The notes: a model not told the origin generated them from the letters alone. Positions 8,722 through 18,988 are shown, counted from the first letter of the stretch. The stretch is 64,000 bases of DNA from Bacillus sp. V5-8f (GCF_002863565.1 NZ_PGUW01000021.1:20257-84256), one strand, 5' to 3'. Numbers and translations are program-made.

Positions 8722-8914
8722 AATTATTTCCCTCCTTATCGTTGGCTAAGACTTGCCAGATAGTTCAATTTTGAAGCTTCTTCGCCTTTAGCAGGGTTGC
8801 AAATAAGCGAGTTTTCTAATATGTATAATCTTTACTTCAACGGAGAAAATTATGATTAACTAACAATTAAAAAATTAGTTTTTCTTACAGACCATTTAGA
8901 TTGGGGAGGTAAAA

Positions 8915-9184
8915 ATGGATACGGAAAAATTGTATCAACGCGTACATAGCATGATTATGTCTTCTTCCAAGGCACCAAAGTATATGTCTATATCGCCTGT
9001 GAAGGTAGCTGATATATTCGGTGTTAAGCCAGGAGAAGTAGAAAAAGGGTTGCAGGAACTGGTGGATTCAGGGAGATTAACAAAATCGAAATTAGACTAT
9101 CCGCCACATAATGTGATTTATCAGATTCCCGGCGTTACCACGAATCGAATCGGGGGACAGGATAACAGTATTAGACAAGCTTGA
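8915..9184 (+). CDS. 89-residue winged-helix-like protein, function unknown
   Basis: The product starts MDTEKLYQRVHSMIMSSSKAP. Its middle, SPVKVADIFGVKPGEVEKGL followed by QELVDSGRLTKSKL and a short strand pair, looks like a single winged-helix domain (recognition helix around 30-45). A GGGGAGG ribosome site lies 7 bases before the ATG, and a strong bidirectional terminator ends the unit. It is divergent from the formate channel gene and shares its upstream region, so it may regulate that operon. The domain call rests on the predicted helix-turn-helix-wing pattern. A TATAAT at about 8821 may be its -10 box. Confidence 0.65.
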   Translation: MDTEKLYQRVHSMIMSSSKAPKYMSISPVKVADIFGVKPGEVEKGLQELVDSGRLTKSKLDYPPHNVIYQIPGVTTNRIGGQDNSIRQA

Positions 9185-9290
9185 AACGACAATTTTTACT
9201 ATGATATTTAAACCAGATGTATCAAGAAATTAGCTAGTTTTCTACAAAATGTATCTGGATCACGACTAGGTTTTCTTTCATTTCAATACA

Positions 9291-9347
9291 AAAAACCCGC
9301 TGGAGAAGGACTGTGCTATTCAGCCATTCCTTTTTCAGCGGGTTTTT
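9291..9347. terminator. Bidirectional terminator between the wHTH gene and cheY
   Basis: AAAAACCCGCTG (9291-9302) is inverted at CAGCGGGTTTTT (9336-9347), with a 33-base loop. Both strands end in a T-run. It serves the convergent genes ending at 9184 and 9364. Confidence 0.85.
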
Positions 9348-9363
9348 CCAGAAATTTATATAA

Positions 9364-9720
9364 TTATAAATGCTTCCTCAGGGCTTCTTCAATCCGGTCG
9401 GCAGAAAAAGGCTTCACTAAAAAATCCTTTGCTCCCGCTTGAATCGCTTCAATCACCATGTGCTGTTGGCCCATTGCAGAGCACATGAGGATTTTAGCGT
9501 TCGGATCATGTCTTTTGATTTCTCTTACCGCATTGACACCGTCCATCTCCGGCATGGTAATATCCATCGTGACCAGGTCTGGTTTAAGCTCCAGGTATTT
9601 TTCCACTGCTACCTTTCCGTTTTCCGCTTCACCGACGACCTCATGGCCAGCCTTTGTAATCATGTCCTTTAACTGCAGCCTCATGAAAGCCGCATCATCT
9701 GTAATCATTACTCTTGCCAT
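9364..9720 (-). CDS. cheY: CheY-type response regulator
   Basis: A stand-alone 118-residue receiver domain: MITDDAAFMR (acidic pocket), the phosphorylatable Asp in DLVTMDITMPEMDG near residue 54, the conserved Ser in MCSAMGQ, and Lys in FLVKPF. Phosphorylated CheY binds the flagellar switch. It is the last gene of a chemotaxis cluster (14864 down to 9364) with its own CheW, CheA and CheX, and so is probably phosphorylated by the CheA encoded just upstream. It lies 21 bp after cheW. It may be a second, dedicated CheY besides one expected in the main fla/che operon elsewhere. Confidence 0.92.
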   Translation of the reverse strand: MARVMITDDAAFMRLQLKDMITKAGHEVVGEAENGKVAVEKYLELKPDLVTMDITMPEMDGVNAVREIKRHDPNAKILMCSAMGQQHMVIEAIQAGAKDFLVKPFSADRIEEALRKHL

Positions 9721-9741
9721 TTAAAAATATCTCCCTCGCAT

Positions 9742-10203
9742 CTAAACTAATAGTTGGCCTTGTCTATCCATATGCAAATCTTCTAAGCTGATCAACCGTT
9801 CTAAGTCTACCAGGATAAACAAGCGATCTTTCAGTTTTACGACACCTTGCAAGTAATCCTTTTCGACTACTGTATCTGTTTCTGGAGCCGGTTCAATCTG
9901 TTCTTGTTTTATATCAATGACATCATTCGCTGTATCAACGATCAACCCTATAATCACACCATTTATAGAAACGATTAGGAACCTTGTGTCCTTTTTGTAT
10001 TCCGAGGCTCCCCTCCCAAAGCGTTCCTTTAAATCGATAATCGGCGTAACCTCGCCACGCATATTCATTACCCCTTTTATAAAAGGCGGCAATCCAGGAA
10101 CCCGGGTGATTTTATGTACTCTCTCAATCGATTGAACTTGTCTGACATCTATCGCATATTCTTCATCATCTACTTGAAAAACGATGACTTTTAAGGGACC
10201 CAT
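9742..10203 (-). CDS. cheW: CheW coupling protein 1
   Basis: 153 residues of the CheW SH3-like double barrel: KVIVFQVDDEEYAIDVRQVQ, RVPGLPPFIKGVMNMRGEVTPIIDL (the conserved receptor/CheA contact loop), and GLIVDTANDVIDI. CheW bridges chemoreceptors to CheA in the membrane array. It is 11 bp downstream of cheA on the same strand. A second CheW is encoded at 14376-14864 in this cluster; the two differ clearly in sequence. Confidence 0.93.
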   Translation of the reverse strand: MGPLKVIVFQVDDEEYAIDVRQVQSIERVHKITRVPGLPPFIKGVMNMRGEVTPIIDLKERFGRGASEYKKDTRFLIVSINGVIIGLIVDTANDVIDIKQEQIEPAPETDTVVEKDYLQGVVKLKDRLFILVDLERLISLEDLHMDRQGQLLV

Positions 10204-10214
10204 ATAATTCCTCC

Positions 10215-12203
10215 CTACTTTATTAAATCATTCGTATCTAATATAAGGGCGATATTTCCGTCACCTAATATGGTTGCTCCTGAAATAGCAAACACATTTT
10301 TTATATAATCACCAAGAGACTTTAACACAATTTCTCTCTTCCCGATAAATGAATCGACAGCAAGGGCGGTCATTTGGCTGCCCTTTTTCACCACTAAAAT
10401 AGAATAAATATCTTTTTTCGTTTTCTTTTCAATGGCCGGCGGCACATTTAACACTTTGCTCAGCATGACAAGCGGAATCACTTTATCTCTATAATCAATG
10501 ACTTCCTGTCCATGTGCCTTCATGACCTGTGACTTATGGATCGTGACTGTTTCCAAAATTGACGATAGAGGCACCGCGTAGGTTTCATCCTCGACTTTTA
10601 CCAGCATGGCCGACAGAATGGAAAGCGTGAGAGGCAATTTAATAGAGAATAGTGTTCCTTTTCCTGGTTTGGATTCGGTAGATATGGTACCGCCCAACAG
10701 CTCGATCTTATTTTTCACCACATCAAGCCCAACGCCCCGCCCAGAGATATCTGAAATATGTTCAGCCGTGCTGAAACCGGAAGAGAAGATGAGCTGATTG
10801 ACCTGATTATCTGTAAGATTTTCAGCCTGCTCAGCCGCTATGATTCCTTTTTCCACTGCCTTTTTAATGATGGCTTCCCGATTTATCCCTGCTCCGTCAT
10901 CTTCTATTTCTATGAATACGTGATTTCCGCTCTGATATGCTCTGAGCGTAACATTGCCCTCTGGTTTCTTCCCGTTCTGTTCTCGTACTTCAGGTGACTC
11001 AATGCCATGGTCGATGGAGTTGCGGATTAAATGGACTAAGGGGTCGCCAATTTCATCTATTACCGTTCGATCCAGTTCTGTTTCGGCTCCAATAATATCC
11101 AAGCGGATTTCTTTATTAAGGTCCTTTGCCAGCCCGCGAACCATCCGGGGGAACCGGTTAAAAACCTGTTCTACTGGAACCATTCGCATTTTTAATATCA
11201 AGTTTTGTAAATCGCTGGACACCCGAACCATTTTTTCTACGGTTTCATTTAGTTCAGTATCTTTCCTTCTAGCCGAAATATCTTCCAATCTGCCTCGGTC
11301 AATAATCAATTCCTCAAACAGATTCATAAGCTGGTCAATTCGTTCTATGTTGACCCTAATCGTTTTTGATGCTGCCTGATTGGCCGCTGGTGCTGGCTTT
11401 GTATCTGGTTCATTCTCGTATATATCAATTCCGCTGGCTTCCCTGGACTGATCTACATCCTCTTGGTTCGTTTCAAACGGAGCAATCTGTACGTCCTCGA
11501 TCTCAGATATCTTTAACAGTTGCTGTTTTATTTCTTCTTCTTTTTCTTTTGAAATTAATAGCACATGGAAACCGGATTCAAACTGTTCATTTTCAATGGC
11601 TTCACCATCCGGCACAGTTTTAATGATATCCCCAAGGTTCTCCAATGCCTCAAAAACCATAAAAGCCCGTACCCCTCTAAGAACACAGCCTTTATCTATG
11701 GTCACACTTATTTGATAGGTTTCAAATCCTTGGCTTTTAGACTGGGATATCACCGTTTGTTCGTATTGGGAAACCTGCGCAAGCCCATCTATGGCTACCG
11801 GCTTTAAATGCTCTTCTCCAGCATTTCCTTTTTCAAGCCGGGTGAGCAAATCCACTAATGCACTGACATCCTTTTTCCCGTCTCCGCCTTCCCTGATGGA
11901 AGCTACCATTTCCTCAAGTGACTCTAATGATTGTAAAATCACATCGATAACATTAGTAGTGACAGCAATTTTTTCATTACGCAAAAGGTCGAGGACATTT
12001 TCCATTTCATGTGTGAGATCTGCAATATCTGTATAGCCCATGGTCGCTGCCATGCCTTTTAGGGTATGTGCGGAACGGAAGATTTCCACTATTAACGCGA
12101 TATCTTCCGGGTGGTCTTCCAATTTCAACAATTGGTCATTGATCGCCTGCAAATGTTCCGTGCTTTCTTCCAAAAATATTTCGAGATATTGGTTCATTTC
12201 CAC
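10215..12203 (-). CDS. cheA: Chemotaxis histidine kinase CheA
   Basis: 662 residues with the full CheA architecture. The P1 phosphotransfer domain has His in SAHTLKGMAATMG near residue 47. A P2-like segment covers about 165-245. P3 dimerisation has NIERIDQLMNLFEELIIDRG. The P4 ATPase has the N-box HLIRNSIDHGIE, plus G boxes DDGAGI and GRGVGLDVV. The P5 CheW-like domain is at the C terminus. It autophosphorylates in response to receptor state and passes phosphate to CheY. GTG 12203 has AGGAG 9 bases upstream; ATG 12197 is an alternative. It lies 35 bp after cheX. Confidence 0.93.
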   Translation of the reverse strand: MEMNQYLEIFLEESTEHLQAINDQLLKLEDHPEDIALIVEIFRSAHTLKGMAATMGYTDIADLTHEMENVLDLLRNEKIAVTTNVIDVILQSLESLEEMVASIREGGDGKKDVSALVDLLTRLEKGNAGEEHLKPVAIDGLAQVSQYEQTVISQSKSQGFETYQISVTIDKGCVLRGVRAFMVFEALENLGDIIKTVPDGEAIENEQFESGFHVLLISKEKEEEIKQQLLKISEIEDVQIAPFETNQEDVDQSREASGIDIYENEPDTKPAPAANQAASKTIRVNIERIDQLMNLFEELIIDRGRLEDISARRKDTELNETVEKMVRVSSDLQNLILKMRMVPVEQVFNRFPRMVRGLAKDLNKEIRLDIIGAETELDRTVIDEIGDPLVHLIRNSIDHGIESPEVREQNGKKPEGNVTLRAYQSGNHVFIEIEDDGAGINREAIIKKAVEKGIIAAEQAENLTDNQVNQLIFSSGFSTAEHISDISGRGVGLDVVKNKIELLGGTISTESKPGKGTLFSIKLPLTLSILSAMLVKVEDETYAVPLSSILETVTIHKSQVMKAHGQEVIDYRDKVIPLVMLSKVLNVPPAIEKKTKKDIYSILVVKKGSQMTALAVDSFIGKREIVLKSLGDYIKNVFAISGATILGDGNIALILDTNDLIK

Positions 12204-12238
12204 TTTATTTCAACTCCTGATCTATAACGGCCAAGGAT

Positions 12239-12691
12239 TTAATCCAATAAAAAGTACATGAATAAATCCCCTTTTTCTTGAAAAGTAACGGATAGTTCCA
12301 TTGCCTTTTTAAATCCGGAGATTTTCGACTCCCCTTCCATAATCGTCGGAGAAGTAATATCAATTGTCAGGCCCTGCCCAAAGACATTTGTGCAAAGTCC
12401 GCCGGCGATCATATTGCCAAGCTCCCCTGCAAAAGAAACCAGCATATCCCCCTCAAGCGGCATTCCAAACATCGCCTCGCCCAACCTACTAAACACGTCC
12501 TTATCCGCTTTAAATAAAATTTTCCCTTTCAGGCCGCCTGTAAATCCAATCAGCACACCAAACTGCAGCTTCAATTGATCTTCGTGGAGCCGGGGATCTT
12601 GGCTTACATATGGTAAAGGAACGACGTTATTTATAGAAGCAAGTACACCATCAAAAAGCGTAGTAAACGGTACAGATTCAGTTGCAATCAT
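12239..12691 (-). CDS. cheX: CheX/CheC-type CheY phosphatase
   Basis: 150 residues, CheX-like: GVLIGFTGGLKGKILFKADKD, then the catalytic helix SFAGELGNMIAGG with the E-x-x-N dyad that dephosphorylates CheY-P, and a second GISGFKKAMELSVTF-type half without a clear second dyad. One active helix is consistent with CheX rather than a two-site CheC. The second of two adjacent ATGs is used because AGGAGG is then 7 bases away. The gene lies between the MCP gene (85 bp, containing a dispersed repeat) and cheA, so it probably acts on the CheY of this cluster. Confidence 0.85.
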   Translation of the reverse strand: MIATESVPFTTLFDGVLASINNVVPLPYVSQDPRLHEDQLKLQFGVLIGFTGGLKGKILFKADKDVFSRLGEAMFGMPLEGDMLVSFAGELGNMIAGGLCTNVFGQGLTIDITSPTIMEGESKISGFKKAMELSVTFQEKGDLFMYFLLD

Positions 12692-12712
12692 CATCTTTCC
12701 TCCTTATATTTC

Positions 12713-12767
12713 CGGGGTCTGTCCCCCAGCACTTTAACGTAGCACCGCGACGGGGGTCTGACCCCGG
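12713..12767. repeat. 55-bp GGGGTCTG repeat, copy 2
   Basis: GGGGTCTGTCCCCC, a core with ACTTTAACGTAGCACCGC, then GGGGGTCTGACCCC. It has the same orientation and spacing as copy 1 at 7880. It occupies the 84-bp gap between the MCP stop and the cheX start, inside the chemotaxis operon, close to the cheX ribosome site. Confidence 0.85.
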
Positions 12768-12775
12768 GTTCTTGC

Positions 12776-14365
12776 TTATTTAACTCTGAAAATAGCTACC
12801 GATTCGTTGAGCTCTTCTGCAAGATTGGCCAGAGATTGAGCTGTCGACGCGGTTTGTTCGCTGCTTGCCGCTGCTTCTTCAGTCGCAGCGGAAATGCTTT
12901 CGATTGAATTCATGACCTCAGTTGTTTGGGCTGCCTGTTCTTCACTTGCTGCCGCAATTTCAGTCACTTTATTAGCAGATTGGTTGACCATTTCAATGAT
13001 GCTTTCAAAGGCCTCACCAGTTTTCTGTGAAGAAACAACGCCTTCACCTACTGCCTTTACGCTTTCCTTTGTATTCTCCTGCATGCCTTTGATAATGGCT
13101 GTGATTTCCTTTGTCGCTTCGCTGCTTCGTTCCGCGAGTTTCCTAACTTCATCAGCCACAACCGCGAACCCGCGCCCCTGGTCTCCAGCACGTGCTGCTT
13201 CAATGGCCGCATTTAGCGCAAGCAGGTTAGTCTGGCTGGCTATGTCGTCAATCACTTCAATGATTTCCCCGATCTGGTTTGAATCCTCTTCAAGACGGGA
13301 CATCTGCTGATTTACCTGGATCATGCCGTCGATGGAAGTACGGATGACGGTTCCGCCTTCTTTAGCAATATCGGCAGTATTGTTCGATAATTCAGACGCC
13401 TGTTCAGCACTTCTTGCTACAGAATTAATCGCAACCGATAATTCCTTAAATAATTCATTCATCGTTTGGGCTTCCTGTGCCTGGTTTGTACTGCCGCTTG
13501 CTATTTCCTCAGTTGTTGCAGAAATTTGTTGGGCCGCTGCTGAAACACTTTCCGCTGAAGACAAGATCCCGCCAACGGTCTGCCTTAAACTAATGACCAT
13601 TTCATCAATCGATTTTGCCAGCTGTCCAATTTCGTCTTTCGTATCCATTTCCATGGTTTTTGTTAGATCACCCTTGGCTACATTCCCCACTACATCCACC
13701 ACACGATTCAATGGACGAGAAATGATTTGGGAAATGAAGTAACCGAAACCGATACTGATTACCACTGCTACAAAGATAATCACAATGGTAACTGTGCGCG
13801 AACTATTATATAAGTCATTTCCTTCATCGCTCGATTTTTGAGCCAATTCATCATTATAGTCAATTAGCTCTTGCAAGATGCCCTCTGCCTTGTCACCTGC
13901 TGCTTTAAACTCCGGAGCAATTCGTTTATATTCTGCAACATCACCCTTATTTGCAGAATCTATGGCATGGTCCATAATCCGATTGTATTCCTGCCATGCC
14001 GGTTCAAATTGATCAAGCAGCTCCTGTTCTTCTTGTATGATCAGTGTACTTTTATATTTATCGATATTGGCTTCAATTTGTTTTCTGAAGTCATTGATCA
14101 TTTGTTCTCTTTCATTTTTTTCCTGCTTCGTAACTGCAATAAAGTTCATATCCCGGATTTGGACCCTCATCCGTTGATATAAAACCTGTGAACTGGAGAT
14201 ATAATTGACAGGCACTAACCTTTCCTTATACATAAACTCCAGCTCGGTATTGATTTTCTTCAAATTGTTTAACCCATAAAACCCGACAACACCCAATATG
14301 ATTGCCATAAAAACAAATGCCGAAATTAATTTTGCGGATGTTTTTAAATTATAAAACCATTTCAC
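12776..14365 (-). CDS. Methyl-accepting chemotaxis protein with 4-helix-bundle sensor
   Basis: 529 residues. One TM helix lies at about 12-31, an extracytoplasmic four-helix-bundle (4HB_MCP) at about 32-185 with the R-x-Q-x-R-D-M motif, and a second TM at about 188-210. A HAMP domain follows ([20 protein letters not shown]), then the signalling hairpin with [20 protein letters not shown] and [13 protein letters not shown]. It detects an unknown ligand and controls CheA. It lies 10 bp downstream of the second cheW, so the receptor and its coupling protein are encoded together. The C terminus, [10 protein letters not shown], lacks the NWETF-type CheR tether. Confidence 0.92.
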   Translation of the reverse strand: MKWFYNLKTSAKLISAFVFMAIILGVVGFYGLNNLKKINTELEFMYKERLVPVNYISSSQVLYQRMRVQIRDMNFIAVTKQEKNEREQMINDFRKQIEANIDKYKSTLIIQEEQELLDQFEPAWQEYNRIMDHAIDSANKGDVAEYKRIAPEFKAAGDKAEGILQELIDYNDELAQKSSDEGNDLYNSSRTVTIVIIFVAVVISIGFGYFISQIISRPLNRVVDVVGNVAKGDLTKTMEMDTKDEIGQLAKSIDEMVISLRQTVGGILSSAESVSAAAQQISATTEEIASGSTNQAQEAQTMNELFKELSVAINSVARSAEQASELSNNTADIAKEGGTVIRTSIDGMIQVNQQMSRLEEDSNQIGEIIEVIDDIASQTNLLALNAAIEAARAGDQGRGFAVVADEVRKLAERSSEATKEITAIIKGMQENTKESVKAVGEGVVSSQKTGEAFESIIEMVNQSANKVTEIAAASEEQAAQTTEVMNSIESISAATEEAAASSEQTASTAQSLANLAEELNESVAIFRVK

Positions 14366-14375
14366 AGATGTACAC

Positions 14376-14864
14376 CTATCCTTTTTCTATATATGTTTCT
14401 TCAATAATCACTTCATTGCTTTCTTCTAATAACAGGCCAGTTCGTTGTAGAGTTGTGAATAATTTTTCTGTATCAAGCAAGGTAATGATGCGGTTTTCTA
14501 GCATTGTGACACCCTTAATAAAAGCCGTTGTTCCAGTAGAGAGAGCATCCATTGGTTTTACCTGATCCATGGATATATCAAGAATTTCATTTGTTTTCTC
14601 CACCATAAAAGCTACAATGGTACCACTGTTTTCTACCAGGATGTACCGGGCATGCTCGTCAATCGAGCTGGACCGCTTAAAGAGGAGCTTTGTCATATCC
14701 ACTACAGGAATAATCTGCCCTCTGATCGTTACCATTCCAATGATAAAGTCTGCCGTTTCAGGCACATCAGATATTTCAGCTAATTTATCAATAGACACAA
14801 CATTCTGGATATTCATAGCGAAATTACCGTTGCCAACACTAAACAATACAAATGTTTCTTTCAT
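14376..14864 (-). CDS. cheW: CheW coupling protein 2
   Basis: 162 residues: [40 protein letters not shown] and [17 protein letters not shown], all CheW hallmarks. It is only distantly similar to the CheW at 9742-10203, and its tail is extended and acidic ([19 protein letters not shown]). It is the first gene of the cluster, 10 bp before the MCP gene, so it probably pairs with that receptor. An AAGGGAGAAG ribosome site precedes the ATG. Confidence 0.9.
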   Translation of the reverse strand: MKETFVLFSVGNGNFAMNIQNVVSIDKLAEISDVPETADFIIGMVTIRGQIIPVVDMTKLLFKRSSSIDEHARYILVENSGTIVAFMVEKTNEILDISMDQVKPMDALSTGTTAFIKGVTMLENRIITLLDTEKLFTTLQRTGLLLEESNEVIIEETYIEKG

Positions 14865-15309
14865 TTCTTCTCCCTTCTTGCCTGAGATAGCCGGTCTTCA
14901 AGCATTAATAAAATAAGAAAAGCTACCAATCAGGAAAATAAGACTATATAATCTCAGTGAAGATTAGGAACTTGTTCCTATTTTCTAACTTTTCCTAATA
15001 AAACCATATAGGTAAATATATGTCCAACTTGTTTTAAACACTATTTGACACCATTCGACACAAAATTCTCCCCTATCAGACTTCTAATCCATCCATTCAG
15101 TCAAAACAACCACAAATTATGTAAAAAAATAAAAAACTTTCCATTACATAATTTACATTTTCTTCACAAAGAAGGCTTACTGTTTAAGTTTCTGTGTGTT
15201 ATATTCTTAAAGTTATCTTTTTTCCGAAATTGAATTGGGCAAGCCGGGCGTTGCTGCACGGTATATACTCACTCATTCATATTAAAATTACAAAAAGGAA
15301 GGCGACAAC
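14865..15309. other. 445-bp intergenic region between divergent genes
   Basis: An AT-rich region expected to hold the promoter of the chemotaxis cluster (minus) and of the small gene at 15310 (plus). I found no convincing SigD motif (TAAA-N15-GCCGATAA) and no strong hairpin. On the minus strand TTGGAC followed 18 bases later by TTTTAT (about 15028-14998) is a weak SigA possibility. No small ORF with a ribosome site is seen. Confidence 0.4.
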
Positions 15310-15567
15310 ATGTACCCGACGATCCAAAGCCGTTCGACAAATGAAATCCACATTGTCAAGGACAAATTTTATAGTGAATGCGGAGAGAGGTATAACTATT
15401 TTTACAATCAGACGAGGAGAGATTTAAGGGGCATAAAGTTCAGGGAGCTGAACGAAATTACTTGTGAAGCATGTAAATCTTTCTTTAGTTCTCATAATGA
15501 TGTTTCCGTAAATCCCCGAGTCCTTACAAGTACCGACCTATTACTGCAGCAAAAACAGCCCTTATAA
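15310..15567 (+). CDS. 85-residue cysteine-motif protein, paralogue of the gene at 54188
   Basis: The product starts MYPTIQSRSTNEIHIVKDKF and contains ECGERYNYFYN, then RRDLRGIKFRELNEITCEAC. The gene at 54188 encodes the same pattern: YPTYQ...HIVKD, CGLKHNSFYELN, RQDLRNIVFKPLDEVTCETC. The conserved CG plus C-x-x-C suggests a small zinc-binding fold. AGGAAGG lies 7 bases before the ATG, supporting translation. It lies alone between the chemotaxis cluster and an MCP gene. The C-terminal 20 residues are not shared with the paralogue. I know no function. Confidence 0.75.
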   Translation: MYPTIQSRSTNEIHIVKDKFYSECGERYNYFYNQTRRDLRGIKFRELNEITCEACKSFFSSHNDVSVNPRVLTSTDLLLQQKQPL

Positions 15568-15841
15568 TATGACATAAGGGTTCATTCTTTGTTCAAAAGG
15601 GAATTTTTTACTTTTTACTCATTTTAGTTTTTTTGTCCGAATGGAAAGATTACTTATCCCGCAGCATAATAAACAGGCTTGAGTGGATAAAAACTCTACA
15701 TAAGATGGATTGGACACAATGTCTTCCTTATGATTTCATATATAAATAACCTAGGTATTTTTACTCAATAATTTTCAGTGTGAATATATATCAGTAAAAA
15801 ATGAAAGTTTGCTAATGAATCAATAAGAGGAGAAGGATGGA

Positions 15842-17527
15842 ATGAAAATCCGTAATAAGCTTTTTATACTTGCAGCCAGTTTGATTTTTTCTTTAATTTT
15901 TATCGGCACCTACTCCATATACCAACTCAATTCAACTCAAGATCATAACGCAGAAATGGCTGAAGACATGGATATGGAAACTGGATTAAAGCACATTGAA
16001 TATCGGTTAGCCGGTCTATCAAATGATGAACGCGCGTTTTTAATCAATGGGGATCCCCAATTTTTTGATGGTATGAAAGAAAAGACAGATGAAATTACGG
16101 CAACGTTCCAATCCTTAAAGGAATTAACCCGAAGCGAGGAAGAAAGAAACAGGATAGAAGAAATCGAAAAAGGGTTCAGCCAATACTGGGAAACAAGCCA
16201 GCATGTAGTCTCATTGTACGAAAGCAATAAGAGTGAGGCGATCTCGCTTCATTTCGGCGAAGAACGGGATATTCGAAAAAAAGTTCTCGACCCGGCAATC
16301 GATGCATACATAGACAGCCTTAAAAAGGAGATAGCAACGGATTCAAGCAGTATTAAAGATACACACGCGCAATTTAAATCCATATTAATCATCTTTACAG
16401 CTTTTGTTTCAGTTTTCGGTTCGATTTTTGCAATCCTAACGATTCTTAGTATTATAAAACCTTTAAAGCAACTGAATGCCCAAATGAACAACATTGCCGA
16501 AGGAGAAGCAGATCTCACACAAACCATTAACGTGAAAAACAAAGACGAACTAGGACAACTTGCTGCTTCCTTTAACACATTTACCGGCCGATTGCGTTCC
16601 ATTATTAAAACCATGAGTGAAACTGCTGAACAAGTAGCAGCTTCATCGGAGGAGCTGACTGCAAGTTCAGAGCAGACTATGATCACAACGGAACAAGTGG
16701 CAAGCTCCATGCAAGAGGTATCGGCCAGCTCGATCAGAAATTATGAAAGCACCGAGGAATGCTCCTCATTTGCCAATCAAGCAAGCGACAATATGAAGAT
16801 GATTTCCGAAAGCACAAAAAGGGTAACGGATATTTCCCAAAAAGCATTGGAACAATCGGATGCCGGATCAAAATCAGTACAGGAAATTGTAGAGAATATG
16901 GAAACAATTGATGCCTCGGTAGAGCAGGCAATTACGAGTATACATTCTCTTGAAAGCCGATCAAATCAAATCAGCAATATTTCCATCATGATTACAGATA
17001 TTGCTGCACAAACCAACCTCTTGGCCCTCAATGCGGCGATTGAAGCAGCCAGGGCGGGCGAACATGGAAAAGGGTTTTCCGTGGTAGCGGAGGAAGTACG
17101 CAAGCTGGCAGAACAATCCCACCAGTCTGCAAATGAAATCAAGGAATTAATTTCCCAAGTCCAGGAAGATATGCAAGAGACCGTACAAATTATCAAACTG
17201 GTAAAGGGAAATGTTAGTAAAGGAACACAATTGACTGATGATACATCTGTACAATTCCAAGGCATTCTCGATAACATCGAAAGCATCAATGGCCAATTCA
17301 GGGAGGTCACTGAGACTGCCCAACAAGTATCTATCGGTTTCTCTTCCTTGCAGGAATCCATTGAACAAATCAATGTTGCTTCTAAAACCACAACAGACCA
17401 CACTTCCCAAATTGCCGCATCAACCGAAGAACAGCTCGCTTCTATGCAGGAAATCAACGCTTCCGCAGCGGGCCTATCCCGAATGGCGGAAGACCTGATG
17501 GCAATTGTGGCAAAATTTAAGTACTAA
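15842..17527 (+). CDS. Methyl-accepting chemotaxis protein
   Basis: 561 residues. TM1 is at about 7-27 and a periplasmic-side helical bundle at about 30-180, with [17 protein letters not shown] typical of helical sensor modules. TM2 is at about 182-206, HAMP near 207-260 ([22 protein letters not shown]), then the signalling tip [20 protein letters not shown] and [13 protein letters not shown]. The ligand is unknown. An AGGAGAAGG site precedes the ATG. It stands alone, oriented oppositely to the chemotaxis cluster. The 274-bp upstream region shows no SigD motif that I can defend. Confidence 0.92.
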   Translation: MKIRNKLFILAASLIFSLIFIGTYSIYQLNSTQDHNAEMAEDMDMETGLKHIEYRLAGLSNDERAFLINGDPQFFDGMKEKTDEITATFQSLKELTRSEEERNRIEEIEKGFSQYWETSQHVVSLYESNKSEAISLHFGEERDIRKKVLDPAIDAYIDSLKKEIATDSSSIKDTHAQFKSILIIFTAFVSVFGSIFAILTILSIIKPLKQLNAQMNNIAEGEADLTQTINVKNKDELGQLAASFNTFTGRLRSIIKTMSETAEQVAASSEELTASSEQTMITTEQVASSMQEVSASSIRNYESTEECSSFANQASDNMKMISESTKRVTDISQKALEQSDAGSKSVQEIVENMETIDASVEQAITSIHSLESRSNQISNISIMITDIAAQTNLLALNAAIEAARAGEHGKGFSVVAEEVRKLAEQSHQSANEIKELISQVQEDMQETVQIIKLVKGNVSKGTQLTDDTSVQFQGILDNIESINGQFREVTETAQQVSIGFSSLQESIEQINVASKTTTDHTSQIAASTEEQLASMQEINASAAGLSRMAEDLMAIVAKFKY

Positions 17528-17536
17528 ATGTGTCAT

Positions 17537-17552
17537 GGGGGGTCTGACCCCC
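17537..17552. repeat. Half copy of the GGGGTCTG repeat
   Basis: GGGGGGTCTGACCCCC forms a perfect hairpin 10 bp after the MCP stop, followed by TTTG. It matches one arm of the 55-bp repeat family and may serve as the terminator of the MCP gene. Confidence 0.6.
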
Positions 17553-17624
17553 TTTGACAAGATTATAAATGGTGGCATGCATGCATTGCTTCTGGTTTTG
17601 ATCTTTAAAATGTTTCAAAACAAA

Positions 17625-17663
17625 AACAGCACCCCAATTGTATCTAACAATTGGGGTGCTGTT
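17625..17663 (-). terminator. Terminator of minJ
   Basis: AACAGCACCCCAATTG (17625-17640) pairs perfectly, 16 bp, with 17648-17663 over a 7-base loop. The minus strand continues TTTTTGTTTTG. It lies 36 bp after the minJ stop. Confidence 0.9.
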
Positions 17664-17699
17664 CATTTCTAAGTGGTTTTTAGTTGTGGATAATTCCAA

Positions 17700-18893
17700 T
17701 TAACCCACTTGGCCTCTGTCCTGCTTCATACCCTCCACAAAAAGGATGCCAAGCTCGTGATGCTCACCTTCAAACAGGGCTCGCTGGACAAATCGGATTT
17801 GGCCGTTGTTGCCAACGACTTCCAGTTTGCAATGGGCACGGTTTTTCAGAAGCGCTTCATAGAATTCCCTCTCATCCCGTACATTCACACCGTTGACTTT
17901 CGAAACGACCTCACCCATTTCAAGTCCCATTTTATCCGCTGGGGAACGCGGAATAATGCCTAATATGCGGACACCCAGCTTGCTTCTTGAAAAATAGAAA
18001 GGCCTTTTCTCATCAGCAGCATTTGTAAAATAGGTAATCAGTTCCCTGCCTAGCATTGCCAGGACAACTGCGACGATCGACAAAACAGGATACCAGTGCC
18101 CTGCTGCGGATATAGCTGTAATCACTACACCAAGTGTGAGTACCTTGTTTCCATAGTACATAATTGCCTGCCCAGGGAGCATTCCCTTAATTTGATGGGA
18201 AAGTCCGAGTAAAAATGGGACAAATATTGGTGAAACATTCACATTCCCGGCTGAAAATACCGGCCACCATTCAAAGGGTGCGGGCAAGCTCCCACCTGGA
18301 ACGAGTACAAACATCGGGATCAGCCATAGTCTTTTGGAAACAAAGGAACCTACAGTTAAGCCTCGTTTTGATGTGATCAGCTTCGGTGAAAGCTTTTTGT
18401 GTGCACTTCTACGGATTAATGCCCCTTCTCCAATTAACAGCAAGCCAAGTAAAACCGGAAGGGCGGAGTAAATAGGCCTGTCCAAATGATCAAATGTTTC
18501 TTGAAACACTGGTAGTTTCACATCTCTTCCGTACATGAAGAAAATGATGAGAAAGGTAAACCCGATGCTGTATGCAGGTGAAAGGAACCTAAATCGCAAC
18601 GTTACCGCCAGCACTAGCGACAAAATACCGATCAGCAGCAGGGAAGCAAATGGAATGACAAGCCCCGCACCGAGTGAAATAAGAGACAGAATAAGCCCGT
18701 ATGTAATTCCCCTCGGAAGCAAAAAACGCAGCTCCTGGAACATATCATGAACGCGAATATGAAAATCGCTTCTTTCCCGTTTTACACGAAGATATCCGAT
18801 TAAGATGGAAAGGATAACAGAAACATAGAAAACTGGATGAAGAAAAAAAGTTCCCAATCCTTTTAAACACGCAAACAGCCATTCTTCAATCAA
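17700..18893 (-). CDS. minJ: Cell division topological determinant MinJ
   Basis: 397 residues, the same length as B. subtilis MinJ, with several TM helices over about 1-275 followed by a cytoplasmic PDZ domain (GVRILGIIPRSPADKMGLEMG, VVSKVNGVNVRDEREF). MinJ connects DivIVA at poles and septa to MinD, so that MinCD blocks unwanted division; it also affects motility and swarming. It lies next to ctpB as in B. subtilis. The start is a TTG with GAGGGGG 11 bases upstream, and the N terminus (FFLHPVFY, ILIGYLRVKRERSDF) fits the family start. The hairpin at 17625-17663 terminates it. Confidence 0.88.
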   Translation of the reverse strand: MIEEWLFACLKGLGTFFLHPVFYVSVILSILIGYLRVKRERSDFHIRVHDMFQELRFLLPRGITYGLILSLISLGAGLVIPFASLLLIGILSLVLAVTLRFRFLSPAYSIGFTFLIIFFMYGRDVKLPVFQETFDHLDRPIYSALPVLLGLLLIGEGALIRRSAHKKLSPKLITSKRGLTVGSFVSKRLWLIPMFVLVPGGSLPAPFEWWPVFSAGNVNVSPIFVPFLLGLSHQIKGMLPGQAIMYYGNKVLTLGVVITAISAAGHWYPVLSIVAVVLAMLGRELITYFTNAADEKRPFYFSRSKLGVRILGIIPRSPADKMGLEMGEVVSKVNGVNVRDEREFYEALLKNRAHCKLEVVGNNGQIRFVQRALFEGEHHELGILFVEGMKQDRGQVG

Positions 18894-18988
18894 GCTATGT
18901 TCAGCCCCCTCAAAAAGCGTAGATGTTATAAAAGCTATCTTCTATTTTAACAAAATCAAAGTCTTATGTATCTAACAAATGAAAGAAA

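Noticed and set aside
8722..8914. Possible Fnr box in the formate channel promoter region
   Set aside because: No TGTGA-N6-TCACA-like sequence found.
17517..17699. 60-codon minus-strand ORF after the MCP gene
   Set aside because: Crosses the repeat hairpin and the minJ terminator and has no ribosome site.
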